Assembly (NCBI GenBank): GCA_964523895.1
Contig: CAZGBJ010000012.1
Location: forward strand, 1 to 64,000
Direction: 5' to 3'
DNA length: 64,000 nt
DNA from: UBA7359 sp964523895
Lineage (GTDB): Bacteria; Pseudomonadota; Gammaproteobacteria; Eutrophobiales; Eutrophobiaceae
The notes under the pieces are model-generated. The model saw only the letters and a program-made list of their open reading frames with translations, did no database searches and was not told where the DNA came from. Each line of letters opens with the position of its first letter. Position 1 is the stretch's first letter. Below, piece after piece: positions 7,764 to 17,015 of the stretch. The position numbers and the translations under genes were made by a program.

Positions 7764-9737
7764 TCATCCCGTTAATAATCGTTTTTCCGCATTTAAGATT
7801 GCGCTTTGCATTCCTTCAATGACTACAGCGTCACCACTATTGAATTGAAATGTCTCATCAAAAGTATTTATTCTATCCCGTTCTCGTCTTACAGCTAATA
7901 GTGATGTATTAGTTTGCGCAAGATTAATATTATTTATTGATTTTCCTATTGCATAACTATCAGGTGATAATATTACGGTGTGTAATCGTAATGCATTAAA
8001 TTCATTCATGCCCAGAGATTCTTCTCCGCGAAAATAACCGCGTAAATTTCGGTATTCATTTTTTCTGGTTTGATCTACAAACGTCATAGACTTATCTGTC
8101 GAAATACCTAAATGTTGAAGTACATGAATAGCGATCATCATGCTTGCCTCAAAACTTTCAGGTATGACATTGCTGGCGCCAACATCGTGTAAGATATCCA
8201 TATGCTGTTCGTCTTTGCTACGAACAATAATTGGAATATCTTTATTGATTAAACGGGTGCTCTGAATAACATGTTTTGCAATATATACATCATCAAAGGT
8301 AATGATTAATGCGCTGGCGCGTTCGAGTTCGGCTTTTTGTAATATTTCAGTATGTGTACTATCACCATAGAAAACGCTTTCACCCGCCTCCCATGCTTCC
8401 CGAATTAAACTTTGATCCAGATCCAGTGCAACGTAGGGAATTTTCATTTCGCGAAAAATGTTAGCGAGGTTTTGCCCAATACGTCCAAAGCCGCAAATGA
8501 TGGTATGTTTTGATAGAGTTTCGCAGGCTGTCGCAAGTTCCTTTGGGGGCACATTTAGTCCGCTCGTATATGTACCATGAAATAAGCCTTCAGTTATTCG
8601 ACTGTTATAACGAATTAGCATTGGTGAGATCAACATGCTCAATAATGTAGCGGCAATGATGGGCTGCGTTTCTTGTAGTGAAAGTAAATTATTGCCAATG
8701 GCAAGTATAAGTACAGCGAAGCTAAATTCACCTGCTTGCCCCAGAACCATTCCAGTTCTGAGTGCAGTCGGTGATTCGTAGCCAACGAGGCGAGTTAATA
8801 TTGCAATTACAGCACCCTTACCAATGATTATCCCAGCAGTTAAAAGTCCAATCCAGAACCATTCTTCTAAAATGACAGAAGTATCCAATTGAGCACCGAC
8901 ACTAATAAAAAATAAACCCATAAATATATCTCTAAAAGGTCTTATGTCAGTTTGAATTTGATATTTATATTCTGTTTCACTCAATATTAGTCCCGCTAGA
9001 AAAGCACCCAATGCTAGTGAGAGCCCTAATTGATTTGTTAACCAGGCAGCTGCTAAAGAAACAAATAAAGTTGCGAGAGTAAATATTTCAGCAGATCGAG
9101 TTCCTGCGACCAGGTGATAAAAAGGTCTTAATAGCCAACGTCCAGCTTGAAAAACAACAAAAAAAGCGAATAGACCTTTAGACAAAGCAATAAGAATAGG
9201 CAGGGTTAATGATTGTCCATCGTCTACGCTTAATATCGGGATAATTACCAGTAATGGGACAACGGCAAGATCTTGAAAAAGTAATATCGAGATAGCGAGT
9301 TGACCATGGCGGGCTTGTAGTTCTAATTGTTCAGAGAGTTGTCTGGCAACAATGGCAGTGGAAGAGAGAGCCAAAGCACCGCCAACAACCAATGCACCCT
9401 GCCAGGCTATGCCCGTAAACCAGGCAATAACTCCACCTGATAATGTTGAGATTATGACTTGCATACTACCAAGACCAAAAACAGTTTTTTTCATTGAAAT
9501 TAATCGTGATAATGAAAACTCAAGACCTATCATAAAAAGTAAAAATATCACGCCAATTTCGGCCAAGGTTTTGATTATCTCGCCTTCCGGTAGCCAGCCT
9601 AGAGCAAAAGGTCCGACTAAAGTTCCAACGAACAAATAGCCCAGAATCGGCGGTAATTTAATTCGTTTTAAAATCCAGACAACAAGTACTGATAATGCCA
9701 GTAGCATCAGTCCATCATTGAGAGCATTGTGTTCCAT
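7764..9737 (-). CDS. KefB/KefC-type monovalent cation:proton antiporter with TrkA domains
   Basis: 657 residues. The N-terminal ~385 residues hold about twelve transmembrane helices of the CPA2 antiporter family (LLFMIGLEFSLSRL, GAFLAGLILSETEYKYQI). A TrkA-N/RCK nucleotide-binding domain starts at about residue 412 (IICGFGRIGQNLANIF, a GxGxxG fold), and a TrkA-C domain ends the protein. Such proteins exchange K+ or Na+ for protons in the inner membrane and are gated by nucleotides or glutathione adducts. No KefF/KefG ancillary gene is adjacent, so the exact subtype is open. The ATG at 9737 gives the full first helix. Monocistronic. Confidence 0.9.
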   Translation of the reverse strand: MEHNALNDGLMLLALSVLVVWILKRIKLPPILGYLFVGTLVGPFALGWLPEGEIIKTLAEIGVIFLLFMIGLEFSLSRLISMKKTVFGLGSMQVIISTLSGGVIAWFTGIAWQGALVVGGALALSSTAIVARQLSEQLELQARHGQLAISILLFQDLAVVPLLVIIPILSVDDGQSLTLPILIALSKGLFAFFVVFQAGRWLLRPFYHLVAGTRSAEIFTLATLFVSLAAAWLTNQLGLSLALGAFLAGLILSETEYKYQIQTDIRPFRDIFMGLFFISVGAQLDTSVILEEWFWIGLLTAGIIIGKGAVIAILTRLVGYESPTALRTGMVLGQAGEFSFAVLILAIGNNLLSLQETQPIIAATLLSMLISPMLIRYNSRITEGLFHGTYTSGLNVPPKELATACETLSKHTIICGFGRIGQNLANIFREMKIPYVALDLDQSLIREAWEAGESVFYGDSTHTEILQKAELERASALIITFDDVYIAKHVIQSTRLINKDIPIIVRSKDEQHMDILHDVGASNVIPESFEASMMIAIHVLQHLGISTDKSMTFVDQTRKNEYRNLRGYFRGEESLGMNEFNALRLHTVILSPDSYAIGKSINNINLAQTNTSLLAVRRERDRINTFDETFQFNSGDAVVIEGMQSAILNAEKRLLTG

Positions 9738-9876
9738 AAAGAATAAATCGATATTATTTTTGTTAAGTTTAAAGGATGATAGGTACTAAAAGAAGTTAAA
9801 TAAAATCGGTTAACTTGAGACAAAAATTAGAAACAATTTATACTAAGCATCTGTAAATGAGGAGAATGAAAGACTT

Positions 9877-10065
9877 ATGGCGGCGTGGGAACAAGCTCTG
9901 ATTGGTGTTGCAATATTTGCGGTTCTATTTTTCTTTTGGCCGGGTGCAAAAAAAGCCATGGAAGAAAGTCGGCAAGCAGAAAATCCGGATTGGAAAGGTG
10001 CATTAATTCCGATCGGTCTGGTTATATTATTTGTTATTGCCCTGATTTCATTTTCCAGAAGTTAA
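9877..10065 (+). CDS. Small two-helix inner membrane protein
   Basis: 62 residues with two predicted transmembrane helices (about 5-23 and 43-60) joined by a charged loop (KKAMEESRQAENPDWKG). A GGAG ribosome site lies at 9861-9864. Other frames here give short or cysteine-rich peptides without a good ribosome site. Unknown function; divergent from the antiporter gene upstream. Confidence 0.6.
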   Translation: MAAWEQALIGVAIFAVLFFFWPGAKKAMEESRQAENPDWKGALIPIGLVILFVIALISFSRS

Positions 10066-10230
10066 TTTTTAAAGATACTATAAAATACAGTCGTAGAGGT
10101 TTTCAGCTTTAAATTGGTCATTATTAAAATAAAAATGAACGATCTCATCATTTTGTGCATCGAAACTAAAGTATCAAATATTTAATTATTTTTAATGGTT
10201 GGTATCAATAAGCTAGCCAATATTTTTAGT

Positions 10231-10259
10231 TTGACGACATTATTTGCTACGGATAATGA
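10231..10259 (+). promoter_or_regulatory. Candidate sigma-70 promoter for the Rap1a-like gene
   Basis: TTGACG at 10231-10236 is followed after 17 bp by TAATGA at 10254-10259 (or GATAAT at 10252-10257 with a 15-bp spacer). It lies about 40 bp before the GAGGAAGAG ribosome site and ATG at 10302. Confidence 0.35.
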
Positions 10260-10301
10260 TAAACTACATTCGCCAGACGGCGCATATATTGAGGAAGAGA
10301 A

Positions 10302-10694
10302 ATGAATCTATTGAAGAAATTAATGTTTATCCTGCTATGCACGGGATTATTGAATAGTAATGCTGTACTAGCAGAGGAAGAAGAACCTGAATTAATAACG
10401 GCAGGTGAGCTTCTAGAGAGCTGTGATGAAGGTTACGCACCAGGAGCGCCAAATCAGTTTTGCATGCGTTATGTTTTTGGTTTAGTTCAAACGATTGTGG
10501 GTTTGCAACAAGCGGATCAGAGTGCACCTATTTTTTGTATTGACCCACAAGTTGTCCGTCTGGAAGACGTAACGGAAAACGTAATGACCTATATACGCAA
10601 GCAATCTTCACGAGCAACTAATGAAGCACAAATGTTAGTGGTTGAAGCACTAAATAAGAACTACCCTTGTGCTAATTCAGGTGGTGAAATCTAG
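10302..10694 (+). CDS. Rap1a/Tai-like exported protein
   Basis: 130 residues with a signal peptide (residues 1-24, ends VLA) and the Cys pattern of the Rap1a/Tai immunity family: LLESC, then QFCMRYVFGLVQTIVG, FCIDPQ and NKNYPC. Four cysteines probably form two disulfides in the periplasm. Founding members are immunity proteins for type VI amidase effectors, but many homologues are stand-alone with unknown roles, and no effector gene is next to it here. It ends 3 bp before ttcA on the same strand, so they probably share a transcript. Confidence 0.7.
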   Translation: MNLLKKLMFILLCTGLLNSNAVLAEEEEPELITAGELLESCDEGYAPGAPNQFCMRYVFGLVQTIVGLQQADQSAPIFCIDPQVVRLEDVTENVMTYIRKQSSRATNEAQMLVVEALNKNYPCANSGGEI

Positions 10695-10697
10695 ATA

Positions 10698-11552
10698 ATG
10701 GCAGTCGCTCAACGTAAGGAAAAATATAATCACGATAAGCTGCAAAAAAGGTTGCGGCGAAATGCAGGTCGTGCGATCGCAGATTTCAATATGATTGAAG
10801 CCGGTGATCGCGTTATGGTTTGTTTATCTGGTGGTGCAGATTCTTATACGATGTTAGACATTTTGCAGAATCTTCAGCGTAGCGCCCCGGTTGAATTTGA
10901 ATTAATCGCTGTCAATCTGGATCAAAAGCAACCCGGCTTTCCCGAACATGTTTTACCGGATTATCTGGATGCACTTGGTATTGAGTATCATGTTCTTGAA
11001 GAAGACACTTACAGTGTTGTTAAGCGCGTTATTCCTGAAGATAAAACCTATTGCGGTTTATGTTCCCGATTAAGACGCGGAATTATCTATCGCTTTGCCA
11101 AGGAACAGGGCTATACAAAAATAGCTCTGGGTCATCATCGTGATGACATTATTGAGACTTTATTTCTGAATATGTTCTATGGCGGCAAGTTAAAATCGAT
11201 GCCGGCAAAACTGCTAAGTGATGATGGTGAGAATATTGTCATTCGGCCATTGGCTTATTGTGCAGAGGTAGATATAAAAACGTATGCAGAAGAAAAAGCC
11301 TTCCCCATCATTCCTTGCACTTTATGTGGTTCACAAGATAATTTGCAGCGACAGAAAATCAAACAAATGTTAACAGAATGGAATAATAAAAATCCTGGAC
11401 GGATAGAAAGTATTTTCAGCAGCATACAAAATATTGTGCCGTCACATTTACTGGATACGGATGCATTTGAATTTTCTCATTTTGGAAATTCAGAAATCGA
11501 ACACTCTCCTGAAAGTGAAAACTGGTTACTCGGCTCACGAGAATTAACTTAA
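10698..11552 (+). CDS. ttcA: tRNA 2-thiocytidine(32) synthetase
   Basis: 284 residues, close to the normal TtcA length. TtcA binds ATP and an iron-sulfur cluster and thiolates cytidine 32 of some tRNAs in the cytoplasm. The PP-loop is SGGADS (44-49); most TtcA proteins have Lys at the fourth position, but Ala fits the general SGGxDS pattern. The two cysteine pairs are present (CGLC 119-122 and CTLC 207-210), as is GHHRDDIIETLFLNMFYGG. It starts 3 bp after the Rap1a-like gene and is followed 27 bp later by an M50 protease gene. Confidence 0.94.
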   Translation: MAVAQRKEKYNHDKLQKRLRRNAGRAIADFNMIEAGDRVMVCLSGGADSYTMLDILQNLQRSAPVEFELIAVNLDQKQPGFPEHVLPDYLDALGIEYHVLEEDTYSVVKRVIPEDKTYCGLCSRLRRGIIYRFAKEQGYTKIALGHHRDDIIETLFLNMFYGGKLKSMPAKLLSDDGENIVIRPLAYCAEVDIKTYAEEKAFPIIPCTLCGSQDNLQRQKIKQMLTEWNNKNPGRIESIFSSIQNIVPSHLLDTDAFEFSHFGNSEIEHSPESENWLLGSRELT

Positions 11553-11579
11553 TTTGTAATTTATTATTGTTGTATTGTC

Positions 11580-12230
11580 ATGTCTGAACTACCCATTCTC
11601 TATCAAATAGTTATCTGGGCCATACCGGTCTTGTTTGCCGTCACCTTACATGAAGTAGGACATGGTTGGGCAGCAAAACAATTAGGTGATACGACAGCTG
11701 AAGACATGGGGCGATTAACAGTTAATCCGATAAAGCATATTGATCCGGTAGGTACGATAGCAGTGCCATTTGTTACTTCCTTTTTTGGTGGATTTATTTT
11801 TGGTTGGGCTAAACCGGTTCCCGTCAATTGGAACCAACTAAGAAATAAGAAACGTGATATCGCATTAGTTGCTTTAGCGGGACCTTTTGCAAATCTATTG
11901 ATGATTGTTTTTTGGTTAATTATTGCAAAGTTATTTATTGCTTCGGCCGAGCAGGGCAATTTTTTTGCAAATTTACTAACGTTAATGGCCTGGGCAGGAA
12001 TAGTGATTAACAGTTTATTGATGATACTGAATCTGTTGCCATTGCCACCGTTGGATGGAAGTCGAGTTGTGTTCTCACTGTTACCAACGCAGCTTGCTTA
12101 TCGATACGCGAAGATAGAACCTTATGGTTTGATGATCCTTGTTATACTATTAGCCAGTGGTGCCTTATTCAGTATTATTGGTCCGATTATTTCCTGGATC
12201 GAAAAATCAATGTATATGTTAATAATTTAA
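11580..12230 (+). CDS. Site-2-protease family (M50B) membrane metalloprotease
   Basis: 216 residues, about five transmembrane helices. The zinc motif HEVGH (24-28) lies in the first helix, and the third ligand region NLLPLPPLDGS (151-161, Asp159) is present, so the protease is probably active. The family (YwhC/SREBP-type, short form without PDZ) cleaves substrates inside the membrane; substrates are not known for this branch. It overlaps no gene but is 2 bp from the MscS-like gene that follows, so they form one transcription unit. Confidence 0.88.
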   Translation: MSELPILYQIVIWAIPVLFAVTLHEVGHGWAAKQLGDTTAEDMGRLTVNPIKHIDPVGTIAVPFVTSFFGGFIFGWAKPVPVNWNQLRNKKRDIALVALAGPFANLLMIVFWLIIAKLFIASAEQGNFFANLLTLMAWAGIVINSLLMILNLLPLPPLDGSRVVFSLLPTQLAYRYAKIEPYGLMILVILLASGALFSIIGPIISWIEKSMYMLII

Positions 12231-12232
12231 TT

Positions 12233-13273
12233 ATGCCTTCAATAATAATAGGACTTGAAAGTTTTAACACCTTTGATTATGCGGTGTTATCGATCAATTT
12301 ATTATTATTTATCTTTTCAAAACCCTTAATACAGGGATTTAAACGTAACGACTCTAAAGCGGCTGGCTCCAAGCTTTATGCACTTCGTGCCATCAACATC
12401 ATTTTATTCTCTTTGTATATCGCAGCCTTGTTTATTGAAGGATGGAGCAAGCATATATCTTTAACGGGGCTGACATTTCTATTGGCATTTATCATCAGTC
12501 ATTTACTGCATATATTTATCATTAAGAAATTTGGTCGTGAAAAAGAAATCGATGGTGTGAACTACCATACTGAAACGTACCAATCTGAAATATTTTCACT
12601 ATTAGTCACATTATTAGTATTGATTACATCCATCGTTATTGTAATTAATATCTGGGGTATGAACGACTGGCTCAAGGCAACCAGTGTGCTTGGAATATTG
12701 GCCATCCTGGTTTTCTCGACGAAAGATGTCTGGATACCGGATAACATTAGTGGACTGATACTGTTATATAACAATGATATTGAACCGGGTGCTGTTGTAA
12801 AGGTAAATGAACTGGATTTATTAGCGATAGTTGTGCAAACATCATTAACTCGCACTACCTTTCGCGATCTTAAAACGAGACATAAAATTGTTTTGCCAAA
12901 TACCGTTATTCGAAATAGTAAGCTTGAGGTTTTGAGCAAAGGACCCGCGAGTGGCTTAATGCAATTTGTTCATTTCAATATTGCCTATGGTATTCCTGCA
13001 GCTAAGGTTGAGAATTTACTAACGACAATCTGGGAAATATCCTGTGAAGAATCAAGCGCACTAAATGCCGAACGTGAACCGGAAATTAGTGTAGTTGAGA
13101 CAGGTGACCATGCCGTGAACTGGCGTCTTGGTTATAAATTAAAAAACCTGTATCAAATGCTGGAAGTCGAGTATTTGGTAAAACGAATTGCCTATGAAGT
13201 AGCGGAAGAACAAAAAATAGAATTACAAACACCATTAACACATAATATTATTGATAATAAACTTCCTGCATGA
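12233..13273 (+). CDS. MscS-like mechanosensitive ion channel family protein
   Basis: 346 residues with four to five N-terminal transmembrane helices. An MscS-type pore-lining helix and beta domain follow (ATSVLGILAILVFSTKDVWIPDNISGLILL, then DIEPGAVVKVNELDLLAIVVQTSLTRTTFRDLKTRHKIVLPNTVIRN) and a C-terminal alpha/beta domain. The family opens under membrane tension. The glycine-rich GLxxG pattern of canonical MscS is poorly kept in the pore helix, so conductance may be unusual. Its stop overlaps the next start (ATGA at 13270-13273). Confidence 0.82.
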   Translation: MPSIIIGLESFNTFDYAVLSINLLLFIFSKPLIQGFKRNDSKAAGSKLYALRAINIILFSLYIAALFIEGWSKHISLTGLTFLLAFIISHLLHIFIIKKFGREKEIDGVNYHTETYQSEIFSLLVTLLVLITSIVIVINIWGMNDWLKATSVLGILAILVFSTKDVWIPDNISGLILLYNNDIEPGAVVKVNELDLLAIVVQTSLTRTTFRDLKTRHKIVLPNTVIRNSKLEVLSKGPASGLMQFVHFNIAYGIPAAKVENLLTTIWEISCEESSALNAEREPEISVVETGDHAVNWRLGYKLKNLYQMLEVEYLVKRIAYEVAEEQKIELQTPLTHNIIDNKLPA

Positions 13274-13704
13274 GTTCAATGGAATTAGAAAATAAATTAA
13301 AGGCATATTATATGACGGCTATTTTTAGTATTGTCTTTGCTGTCGTCGGATTTAGTTATAACGCATGGCGTCTGGAGCTATCGGAAGATAATAATAATAT
13401 AAGATCAGCCTCATTTAAGGTGTTAACGGTGCTAGCTGAGCTTGAACAAATAATTTATGCGGCACATTATGATAAGGATGTAAAAGAAGGTAGTCCAAGA
13501 AAGGGTTGGGTAAAGGTTGGATTAATTGTCGATCTTAGTAGTTTAATTAGTGACTCATCAGAAGAGCGAGCGCAAAAATTGAAAGCGGTATGGCAAAAAA
13601 ACTGGGATATTATGATGGATGATATTGATGCAACGACTATTCTGGTTAACGAAATAGATTATATGCGTAGTGAAATAAAATTAACGCTTAAGGAATTAGA
13701 ATAA
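13270..13704 (+). CDS. Hypothetical single-helix membrane protein
   Basis: 144 residues. One transmembrane helix (about residues 14-30, MTAIFSIVFAVVGFSYNAW) is followed by an alpha-helical soluble part with no recognised domain. The first ATG overlaps the stop of the channel gene by 4 bases; an in-frame ATG at 13279 is an alternative. The coupling to an MscS-like gene suggests an accessory subunit, but this rests only on position. Confidence 0.6.
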   Translation: MSSMELENKLKAYYMTAIFSIVFAVVGFSYNAWRLELSEDNNNIRSASFKVLTVLAELEQIIYAAHYDKDVKEGSPRKGWVKVGLIVDLSSLISDSSEERAQKLKAVWQKNWDIMMDDIDATTILVNEIDYMRSEIKLTLKELE

Positions 13705-13754
13705 AGCTGATAAATTCTTTTGAGATTGCATCTTCAGGTAATCCTAGTCATCTA

Positions 13755-14546
13755 TCATTTCCCTTCTTTATATAAGTGCAGATCCTGCTGCGGATAAGGA
13801 ATAGAAATACCTTCTTTATCAAATGTTAGTTTTACTGTTTCGGTATAGTCAAACATTACACCCCAATAGTCATCCGCTTTTACCCAGGGACGAACGATAA
13901 AGTTGACACTACTATCAGCAAGTTCTGAGACAGCGACAAGTGGGGCTGGATCTTTCAAAATCCGTTCATCTTCTTCCACTAGTTTACTTAGTATATCTTT
14001 CGCTTTTTTTATGTCGTCGTCATAACCAATACCGAAAACCATATCAACACGACGCGTGTCTTTAGCAGAGTAGTTAGTAATATTGCCGCCGGTAATATTC
14101 GAGTTAGGAATAATAATCGCTTTATTATCACCCGTGCGCATTTGAGTAGAAAATATTTGTATCCCCTCAACTACTCCCGATACGCCACCGGCTTCAATAA
14201 AATCCCCTACTTTGAAGGGACGAAAGGCAATAATCATCACACCAGAAGCAAAGTTGGATAATGAGCTTTGTAATGAAAGACCGATAGCTAAACCAGCTGC
14301 ACCAATAATGGCAATGAATGATGTTGTTTGTATACCTAATTGACCTAACGCCGCAATGATAACAAAGGCGACCAGGGCAATATAAGCAATATTACTTGCG
14401 AATGAGGCGAGTAGAGCATCAACTTCTCGTTTTTCCATTATGACAACAATATATTTCTTTAGTCGCTTTGCTATCCAGATTCCACCAAATAGTATGGCTG
14501 CAGCAATAGCAATGTTTGTAAGCAACGGTAAAATTGATTCACTCAT
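13755..14546 (-). CDS. Small-conductance mechanosensitive channel, MscS family
   Basis: 263 residues, near the 280-residue length of E. coli MscS. Three transmembrane helices lie in the first ~90 residues. The pore helix keeps the Gly/Ala pattern (FIAIIGAAGLAIGLSLQSSLSNFASGVMI). The beta domain (FKVGDFIEAGGVSGVVEGIQIFSTQMRTGDNKAIIIPNSNI) and the C-terminal cage follow. It releases solutes on hypo-osmotic shock in the inner membrane. Its start overlaps the end of the upstream exporter gene by 8 bases, indicating one transcript. Confidence 0.93.
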   Translation of the reverse strand: MSESILPLLTNIAIAAAILFGGIWIAKRLKKYIVVIMEKREVDALLASFASNIAYIALVAFVIIAALGQLGIQTTSFIAIIGAAGLAIGLSLQSSLSNFASGVMIIAFRPFKVGDFIEAGGVSGVVEGIQIFSTQMRTGDNKAIIIPNSNITGGNITNYSAKDTRRVDMVFGIGYDDDIKKAKDILSKLVEEDERILKDPAPLVAVSELADSSVNFIVRPWVKADDYWGVMFDYTETVKLTFDKEGISIPYPQQDLHLYKEGK

Positions 14547-15444
14547 AATTAATCCTTAACAGTTTAGTTATTCTTATTCGTCTTATTCCACCCTCAAATT
14601 CGAAAAAAAGCAAGCCCGACAAGATCAAGGAACAGCTAATAATTATTTTCCAGGTTAGCGGTTCGTTATTAGTCAGGTGCCCGAGTAATAGGGCAAATAC
14701 AGGTGTTATTAAGGTAATCAACGACGCTTTCATTGCCTCAACGCGTTTCAAGACATAGTAAAATAGAAAGAAGCCTAATACTGAACCAACGATAGCGAGA
14801 TATAGTATGGATAAACCTGCGCGCATCGGTATCTCTGTAGGAATGTTTTCACCAAAGCCAATCCAGAGAATAAGTATAAAGATTGCCGCTATAATCAATG
14901 TTCCTGTCATCGAAGAAAAAGTATCGATATCTGCATTGATTTTTTTGATCAAGACCATGTTCAATGAATAAAACACAACAGACAATAGAACACCAATAAT
15001 GCCCAAATGGGTATTGGCACCGTATAACAAACCTGACTCCAGCATCGTGTATAAACCGGCGATGCAAAGCCCGATTGCGAATAAACGGAATAAGGTTAAG
15101 CCTTTTTCATCAAGTAACTTAATTGCAAATAGCCCTGTCATAATGGGAGTCATGCCAAAAATCACCGAGATCCATCCTGAAGGGATGAATTGTGAAGCCC
15201 AATAGACACAAAGCATCGCGAAAGTCATTCCCAGACCACCGGCTAAATACGTTTGAATAGCCTTGGTTTCCAGGGATAGTTTTTTTCCAAGCAGCGCAAA
15301 CAAACCTAGCGCAAAAATTGCACCAAGAATAAAACGACTGGATATACCGAACACGAAACCAACTGACTCGCTACTCCATTGAATAGCGAGTGGGGTCGTG
15401 GACCATATCAGAATGACCGAGATGTATGCTGTTATCAATTGCAT
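14539..15444 (-). CDS. EamA/DMT-superfamily exporter
   Basis: 301 residues, about ten transmembrane helices in two EamA halves (first half ~1-135, second ~150-290; second half ends SLITLITPVFALLLGHLTNNEPL). The family exports amino acids and metabolites; the E. coli EamA protein exports cysteine and O-acetylserine. The substrate here is not determined by sequence. The start at 15444 lies 21 bp after a strong terminator-like hairpin and a leader reading frame, which suggests transcription attenuation. It is translationally coupled to the downstream MscS gene by an 8-base overlap. Confidence 0.88.
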   Translation of the reverse strand: MQLITAYISVILIWSTTPLAIQWSSESVGFVFGISSRFILGAIFALGLFALLGKKLSLETKAIQTYLAGGLGMTFAMLCVYWASQFIPSGWISVIFGMTPIMTGLFAIKLLDEKGLTLFRLFAIGLCIAGLYTMLESGLLYGANTHLGIIGVLLSVVFYSLNMVLIKKINADIDTFSSMTGTLIIAAIFILILWIGFGENIPTEIPMRAGLSILYLAIVGSVLGFFLFYYVLKRVEAMKASLITLITPVFALLLGHLTNNEPLTWKIIISCSLILSGLLFFEFEGGIRRIRITKLLRINYE

Positions 15445-15465
15445 GTGTCTACTCCGTTTTTATGC

Positions 15466-15497
15466 AAAAAAAAAGCCACAGGTTTGTCACCTGTGGC
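15466..15497 (-). terminator. Terminator hairpin in the leader of the EamA exporter gene
   Basis: Read on the minus strand, GCCACAGGT, a 5-base loop and ACCTGTGGC form a 9-bp stem (15475-15497), followed directly by nine U (15466-15474). It lies only 21 bp before the exporter start codon. It therefore either ends an upstream transcript or acts as an attenuator for the exporter. Confidence 0.8.
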
Positions 15498-15526
15498 CTT
15501 TTATAGAATCTTGTATTATTTATTAA

Positions 15527-15650
15527 TTACAAACTATGACTCTCTCCAGCACACAGACAACAGCAGACCATCTTCAGCACGCAACGTTGCCAAAGTGAAA
15601 TAAGATGTTTGTGTGATTGAGTTTTCATTGGTGCGCGAGTTTCTGCTCAT
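15527..15650 (-). promoter_or_regulatory. Candidate leader-peptide region upstream of the EamA exporter
   Basis: Two overlapping short frames precede the terminator. One runs from ATG at 15650 to TAG at 15534 (38 codons, ends SVCWRES). The other runs from ATG at 15628 to TAA at 15527 (33 codons) and holds a Cys run, VCCCLCAGES. Neither has a clear Shine-Dalgarno. TTGACA on the minus strand (15661-15666) could be a -35 box, but no good -10 is paired with it. The layout of short frame, hairpin with U run and transporter resembles amino acid attenuation. Which frame is read is unknown. Confidence 0.45.
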
Positions 15651-15680
15651 TTGTTAAAGCTGTCAAGAGAATAAATCGTT

Positions 15681-17006
15681 TTAGTGAAACTGTAATAGTT
15701 TCTGGAGTTTTTCAGCTGTTGTCACAGGTCTGGATTTTATTCCATCAATTTCAATAGAGGCATACGCAAGTTTTGACGGATGCAAATTAATTAGCTTGTA
15801 CCAGCCAGCATGTCGGTGCGCGATAGTTTTAAATTCGTTCACTAATGGGTTGTTACGGTCTCCATAGATATCGATTGTTAAAGGCGGGTTTAAGGTTTCA
15901 CGATCAATGAGTAATATGCCGGCTTCCTCCATACGTGCTGTTGCCACTTCAGGTATACATAAATAACGCAAGCCGTGTTTTGTCATTTTTTTGAATTGAG
16001 GCTTATTACTATAATAAAACAAAAGATTAGCAAAACGGGTTAATGAAATATTTTCATCTATCTGTCGTGGTGGTGGCACATCATTTTTGGAAAGTAGTCT
16101 GCTGTTATAACCACACAATTCATTTCTATAGTTCTGTTGTATGTATTCAGCTGAGTCACAGGCATAGCCCAGGTATTTTTTATCAAAGGTCGCTTTGTAG
16201 AGCTGTAACATTGCTCTTGCCATGGCAAGCGTATCGGATAAATACAATGGTTTATTGGTCATTATGTTAGTCAGGTAAGCGCCAGAATCTGTTCGGCAAT
16301 GTTCATTTATCCACTCAGCCGCTTTAATCGCCATGCTTAAACTTTGTTGACTGCCACAATATTCATAATGCGTTGCCAGAGCTTCAATGACCCAGCCATT
16401 TTCTCTGGTCAATATGCGTTTATCTACGTCCGGAATGCCAATCGCTTGACGTTTTAATTTGTTCATTGAAAAGAATATTGCTGGATTTGTCCCGGAAACG
16501 GTGTCAGCTTGTCCTGAATAAAAAGCACCGACTTCTGAGGTCATAAAATTTTTGACGTAGGACAGAATAGAATTGGTCACATTTAAGTAACACTCACATC
16601 TTAATTGTGCATAGGCTAAAGAGTAGAGTCTAAGATGACCGGCTTGAGCTGCTATTGTTTTGCGGTAATGAGGCACATCCCATTTCCCCTGAGTAGAATA
16701 TTGATAAACGCCACCCCAGACCGGGTCAACTAATGAAATTGCATTGTCCAATGTTAATCTTGCCATGTTTGCTTCACTTCGTTCATGATCAGCAGCAATA
16801 ACTAATGAATATTCAACGCTATCGCGATCAATAAATTTAACCGTTGATAATAATCCACCTTGTTCCCAGTCGAAGCTACGCATGTGCATATATCGTAAGC
16901 GTCGTCGACAATCGTTACTTAAAACAGGATTAACCTGTTCGATTAATTTTAATTGTCGTTCAATTGTGATGGGTGCTTCATTGCTTGATTTTAATAATGC
17001 ATGCAT
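15681..17006 (-). CDS. YyaL/SPATA20-like six-hairpin protein without the thioredoxin domain
   Basis: 441 residues. The motif DPVWGGVYQYSTQGKWDVPHYRKTIAAQAGHLRLYSLAYA matches the (alpha/alpha)6 region of YyaL-type proteins. Full-length relatives (over 600 residues) start with a DUF255 thioredoxin-like domain, which is missing here. It is the last gene of the minus-strand PDS run, 9 bp after the sortase stop. The N-terminus begins with a different short helical segment and no signal peptide is seen. The enzymatic role of the family is not settled. Confidence 0.7.
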   Translation of the reverse strand: MHALLKSSNEAPITIERQLKLIEQVNPVLSNDCRRRLRYMHMRSFDWEQGGLLSTVKFIDRDSVEYSLVIAADHERSEANMARLTLDNAISLVDPVWGGVYQYSTQGKWDVPHYRKTIAAQAGHLRLYSLAYAQLRCECYLNVTNSILSYVKNFMTSEVGAFYSGQADTVSGTNPAIFFSMNKLKRQAIGIPDVDKRILTRENGWVIEALATHYEYCGSQQSLSMAIKAAEWINEHCRTDSGAYLTNIMTNKPLYLSDTLAMARAMLQLYKATFDKKYLGYACDSAEYIQQNYRNELCGYNSRLLSKNDVPPPRQIDENISLTRFANLLFYYSNKPQFKKMTKHGLRYLCIPEVATARMEEAGILLIDRETLNPPLTIDIYGDRNNPLVNEFKTIAHRHAGWYKLINLHPSKLAYASIEIDGIKSRPVTTAEKLQKLLQFH

Positions 17007-17015
17007 AAGAATTCC

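Noticed and set aside
7526..7848. Short frames on both strands around the 7.6-7.8 kb repeat
   Set aside because: They run across the hairpin element, have no ribosome site and show no recognisable domain.
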